A model generated the notes under the pieces. That model ran no database searches. It saw nothing but the letters and a program-made list of their open reading frames with translations, and was not told where the DNA came from. Source: Ophioceras dolichostomum (lineage: Eukaryota; Ascomycota; Sordariomycetes; Magnaporthales; Ophioceraceae). From it: 64,000 bases of DNA. This document shows, piece by piece, positions 60,104 to 64,000 of the stretch; the stretch's first letter is position 1, and every line of letters begins with the position of its first letter. The stretch covers positions 1 through 64,000 of the forward strand of contig PYST01000220.1 in NCBI GenBank assembly GCA_003049485.1. Reading direction: 5' to 3'. The position numbers and the translations under genes were made by a program.

Positions 60104-63100
60104 GGGTGGAGATGGATGATCGCTCGCAGGCAGAGTCGACTCGGAGGGAAAACCAGATGGGATTTGGTCGTCGGTGGTGTTCGTCTGCTCGTTCGGTCGT
60201 CCGCCCGGAGTCTCGAGGTATATAGCGAGGGGGCTGGCTTCGGAGACTGGTGTGAACTTAAGGCTATGGCCGGTTCGTCAATGAGGCGTTGATGATGATG
60301 GCGTGTCCACAGTCTAAGCCGAAGCTTAGATCTCAGGATTCCCTCTGGTTCCTGCTAACACAGCAGCAAGGTGACTCTCCTCCATTCCAGTCCTTTACCG
60401 GCTCAGAAACATGTTCTAAGCCGAGAAATACCAGGCGGAGAAAGGAACCCACAGTCCCCAACAGGAGACGAGGGAATTTTCCCACAAAGACGGTGATGAT
60501 CTCGAGCTTCCTCGAGCACTCGGGTGCTTAGTGTCAGTCAAAGAACGGTCGATCCGGTCGAGGAGTAGCACAGGGTGGCTCTCTTTGGAGCCTTGGTCGC
60601 GGCACTGACGCTCTCGCAGCTTCAAAAGGGCTGGGATGAAGACGAGGCGGCGGAGGTGGAGGCGAGGTGCGGGAGGACCTGCAGGGCAGAGAGGCGGGAA
60701 GCGTCGCTGAAGTTATCGTGGACGCCAATTGACAGGCAGGGGAGTTCGAAATATGGAATGCAATAGAGGGTGATTCATCGCTGGATAGGGGGAGGAAAAA
60801 GTTAAGAACCTCCTCATCCACCACGCTTCCACAAGTCGTCCCGAAAGATAATCCATCTTCCTCCTCCTCTTCCTTGTAAGTCGTGGTTGCATAGGGCCGC
60901 CGACGGTTCGAATGACCGGGGTGGTGGAAGGTACGAGGGTACCTCTATCCCTGTGCTTGGCTGGGGGTGTGTGGGCTGGTCTGGCTGGTGCGCCGGTGCT
61001 ACCTACGTATGTCGAGTTTGTGTGTGTCTGGTCAGTGGTGTGTACCCCGTGCCGTGCGGTCACTGTTTGTCACTGTGGACTGGCTGGTGCAGCATCCAAT
61101 CCACCTGCACTGGCTGGTCACTTAGTGGCAGTGGATGCCAGAGCCAGACAGGCCTAACCAGACAGGCCTACTAGCGCCAATTGGCCTGCCTCGCTGCTTC
61201 CAGTCACAATTTACTTTTTTCTACTGCCAGCCCGCCCCGTCCGTTTGCTCCTGGCGCATGCAGCCTGTAGAGGTAGAAGGTACAAGTAGAACCAGCGGCA
61301 TCTCGGACCAAACACGCGGTGGCTCACGGCGGCTTCGGCGGTGTCAGGTACATATTTTTCCACGCCCCCTCAACCTCAACCCTTCAGTCTCCACCCTGGC
61401 ATGATCACCAACTTTGGACTGTGGACGGTGGACGGCAGGGCCAACCCAGGAGGATCCCGTCCGTCAGGACCGACCTGCGTCCCTTTTCTCGTCACTGGTC
61501 ACTCGTCGCTCGGCTCGGTTAGTCACAAACGTTCCAATAATTCGTGCGTGAACTGCCTGATCGGGCTTAGACCTTCCTATCCATCCTCCGTCATCAAAAT
61601 GAAAACGGTGCCATTTCCCTTTCCCATTTCCTGGCTCGACGCTCGCCGGGGCCTCTTGGCTTGGCTGCATGGTTTGTCCAGCCAGACAGGCCAGCCCGGC
61701 CGACCAGGCTTTTCAGCACAGCACTCAGCACTCTCAAGCCACAGTGACCACGATCCCACCACGGAAACGGCCAGAAACTGAATGGGGAATGGGAATAATG
61801 AACGAGTACAGTGCGAAAACGAAAACTGGGTGACGTGGGTGCTTGGTTGCTTGGTTGCTTGGTTGGGAGGTCTCAAGCGCAGCACGAGTTACCACGATGC
61901 ATCATCTCCCAGAAAGTCTCGAAGTGGGGGGAGCTTCAGGTCTCAGCAGCAACGCAAAGCAATCTTTGTCTAGTCGCCTGTTACCGTCATGGGAACAAGT
62001 GCACAAGGGTGACACTCAACTCAAGGCTCATAGAAATACGCCCTCCCTCACATGTCATGATTGAAGAGCAAAGGCAAAAAAGGGAATAAAGGAAGAAAGG
62101 CGGCTGCAAAGGATGCAGATTGTTTTGTGTGCTGGGACTCTTGACGGAGTTTCCCTCGAGTTGGCAACCAACCAGTCAGTCCCGCCTTAGACAGGGAAGA
62201 AGCTGCAAGGAGGCAGCGCCAATTTTTTCCTAGTTCCCAACCAAGAAAATACGAACCCTCCTAGGTCACATACTATCGAAACCAGGAGGATGTCATCTCA
62301 AGGGCTCAACTCCTGTCGATCCCCGCCACGCCTCGTTCTGGCACGGTTTCTTTTCTGACTCCAGCAGATCATTCACGTATTACTTTGGTATCCACAGGAT
62401 TGCGAAGGCCAGCTTGCTGCGGAATGGTGACGCCTGTCCTGAAAAGCGCGGCCCTCATTTCGTGTCCCCCGTACCAAGTACACGGCACACACGCAGAGTT
62501 ATTTGAGCCCGGCCTCCGCTTGGCTTTTCCCTCTCACACTCTCTTCGTCCCCCTCCCAGGTTGGAGGCGAGGCTAATTTTGGTCCGCAATAAGAATAAGA
62601 CAAGGGGGGCGACCGCCGAGGCCAATGCAACGACGGCCACACGAAGCCGAACATTGAATTCACGACTCGCCGCCAGAGGAATTTTAACTTGTCGGGATTG
62701 CAGGTCGACGAAGGCGGACGGACGGGACCTTTGAGATTTGTGGAAAGAAAACCTGGCCAGTCGCTGGAGAGCATCATCTCATTTTCCCTCTTTGAGTTGG
62801 TGTGTGCTAGGTTGTTCGCTTTGCTTGCCACCCTCCATCAACCCTTCCACTCCAAGCCACCACACCGCATACTACCGGAACCGTAAACGATATCATCAGA
62901 GAATAAAGCGTCGGAGTTTCAGCAGGAAACCACCAAGGACATTCATTCAATTGCTTGATTGCATGGAATCCCGTAGCCTGTGGATTCATTCTCAGCCAAA
63001 CAGCCAAAGACCGACGCTACTGTTGGGCATTGATTCACCACACCCGCTTACCTGCGTAACGGGGCACTCCTCCGTTCCGGTTGACTATCAGCTACAGCTA

Positions 63101-64000
63101 ACAACGGACGAAGCTCAGTGGTGCTGGCTTGAGCGTACGAATCGACACTGTGGAGTCGCGAAGGGCCGTTTCAGGGTCTCCGTTCCAGGTTAACCGAAAA
63201 GACCTGTCGAACCCGAGGATCTGGCGTCCTGTTCAAGAATCGGGCCAATTGCAATTGAAATGTTTGCTGCGTGGTACGACCATACGGTGCAGTAGAGAAA
63301 GGTTGATGTTGAGCTCCCTCCCGTCTATATTTGTGGCCAATCATTATCTCCGTGTCGAACAACGCAGTACAGTAAGGCAAACTGCCGGATATTAGGGGAA
63401 GCAACAACATACTGTTCATGTGTGTGCCAACAGAGGACGGATATTGTCGCAGGAGGCAGGCTCGCAGATCGAGGAAATATTGCTTCGCCCTCTGCTACCG
63501 GACCAAGCAGTGGGGTTTGATCAAGGCACTGCCCAGGAAAAGGGTGAGGCCATGTGGCGCACCGGGGTATACGGCACTGTGCGGGGCTCCCTATGCCAAA
63601 GGGCCAGGCGGCGGTGGTCGCGATAACATACTGTGTGCACGACGTAGCTGCAACTTTTCCACAAGGAATGGAAGTCTCCGTAGGATCAAGCGACGCTGTT
63701 ATTAAAAGATGTCAGACCGGGTCCAGGCCTGCAATGAGCATACTTGTCCCGTAGGTATTTTCTCGCGAAGGCGGCCGAGGATGGCATCACGCAGATTGGT
63801 CCTTGGAGTAATGAACAGCGAGTCGCCGGTCGACAAAGAGGGCGGTCCCCGCTGGAATCATCTGAAAGGTTTCAGGCATCATTCTCGAAGTGATCAACCG
63901 AAGAACAAGAAGGCCGAAACGGTGCAGGATCATGCCGTGAGCCTGTTAGCCTGCAAGCCTGTGATACTCAGTCTTCTCTGTTCCCTGTCAGCGCACACTA
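60104..64000. other. 3.9 kb without recognisable gene
   Basis: Begins as the cyclin promoter and leader. No frame shows a family signature on either strand. Short overlapping frames at 63,171-63,754 look mildly coding but no splice model gives a known domain. A gene entering from beyond the right edge cannot be excluded. Confidence 0.45.

Noticed and set aside
1..64000. CRISPR array or dispersed 5S rRNA gene
   Set aside because: No spaced direct repeats and no 5S-like sequence were found by eye on either strand.

Overview
The window is nuclear DNA of a filamentous ascomycete (Pezizomycotina), most likely a Sordariomycete. The reasons are GC-rich third codon positions, many short introns of about 75-420 nt with GT(A/G)(A/C/T)GT donors and CTAAC-type branch sites, and families typical of this group: a Clr5-domain protein, a PTH11/SAT4-type fungal rhodopsin-domain protein, a DUF3716 protein, a NACHT STAND (NLR-like) protein and a Pcl-type cyclin. 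Nothing bacterial, no rRNA gene, no CRISPR array and no intact transposon was seen. Exon joins were read by eye from splice signals, reading-frame phase and continuity of known protein families, so each is a model.

Left half (1-31 kb), mostly housekeeping. A Clr5-domain protein (-) is followed by a 4.2 kb gene-free stretch, then mitochondrial ribosomal protein uL15m (+), the PX/BAR sorting nexin Mvp1 (+), the NEDD8-ligase cofactor Dcn1 (+), mitochondrial ribosomal protein bS6m (-), a DUF3716 coiled-coil protein (-), a 4.6 kb gene-free stretch containing an assembly gap, and the chitin-synthase export chaperone Chs7 (-).

Middle (31-41 kb), sparse. A small conserved fungal protein with one intron (-), a decayed coding remnant (-), a POT/PTR2 peptide transporter (-), and a 3.9 kb gene desert that contains a strongly structured element with pol III-like boxes near 39.3-39.5 kb.

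Right half (41-64 kb), more accessory. A rhodopsin-domain membrane protein (+) with a GC-AG intron, an APH-fold kinase-like protein (-), a metallophosphoesterase (+), a DUF7514-like protein (-) with an unresolved 5' end, and a 1,335-residue NACHT/ankyrin STAND protein (-) of the kind used in fungal non-self recognition. After these come a three-exon Pho85-type cyclin (-) with long glutamine-rich flanks and 3.9 kb with no recognisable gene.

The genes do not form one pathway. uL15m and bS6m serve mitochondrial translation, Mvp1 and Chs7 serve membrane traffic and cell-wall delivery, and Dcn1 and the cyclin are cell-cycle or ubiquitin-type regulators. The 41-56 kb block looks like a sensing or self-recognition neighbourhood, but no functional link between its genes can be read from sequence alone.
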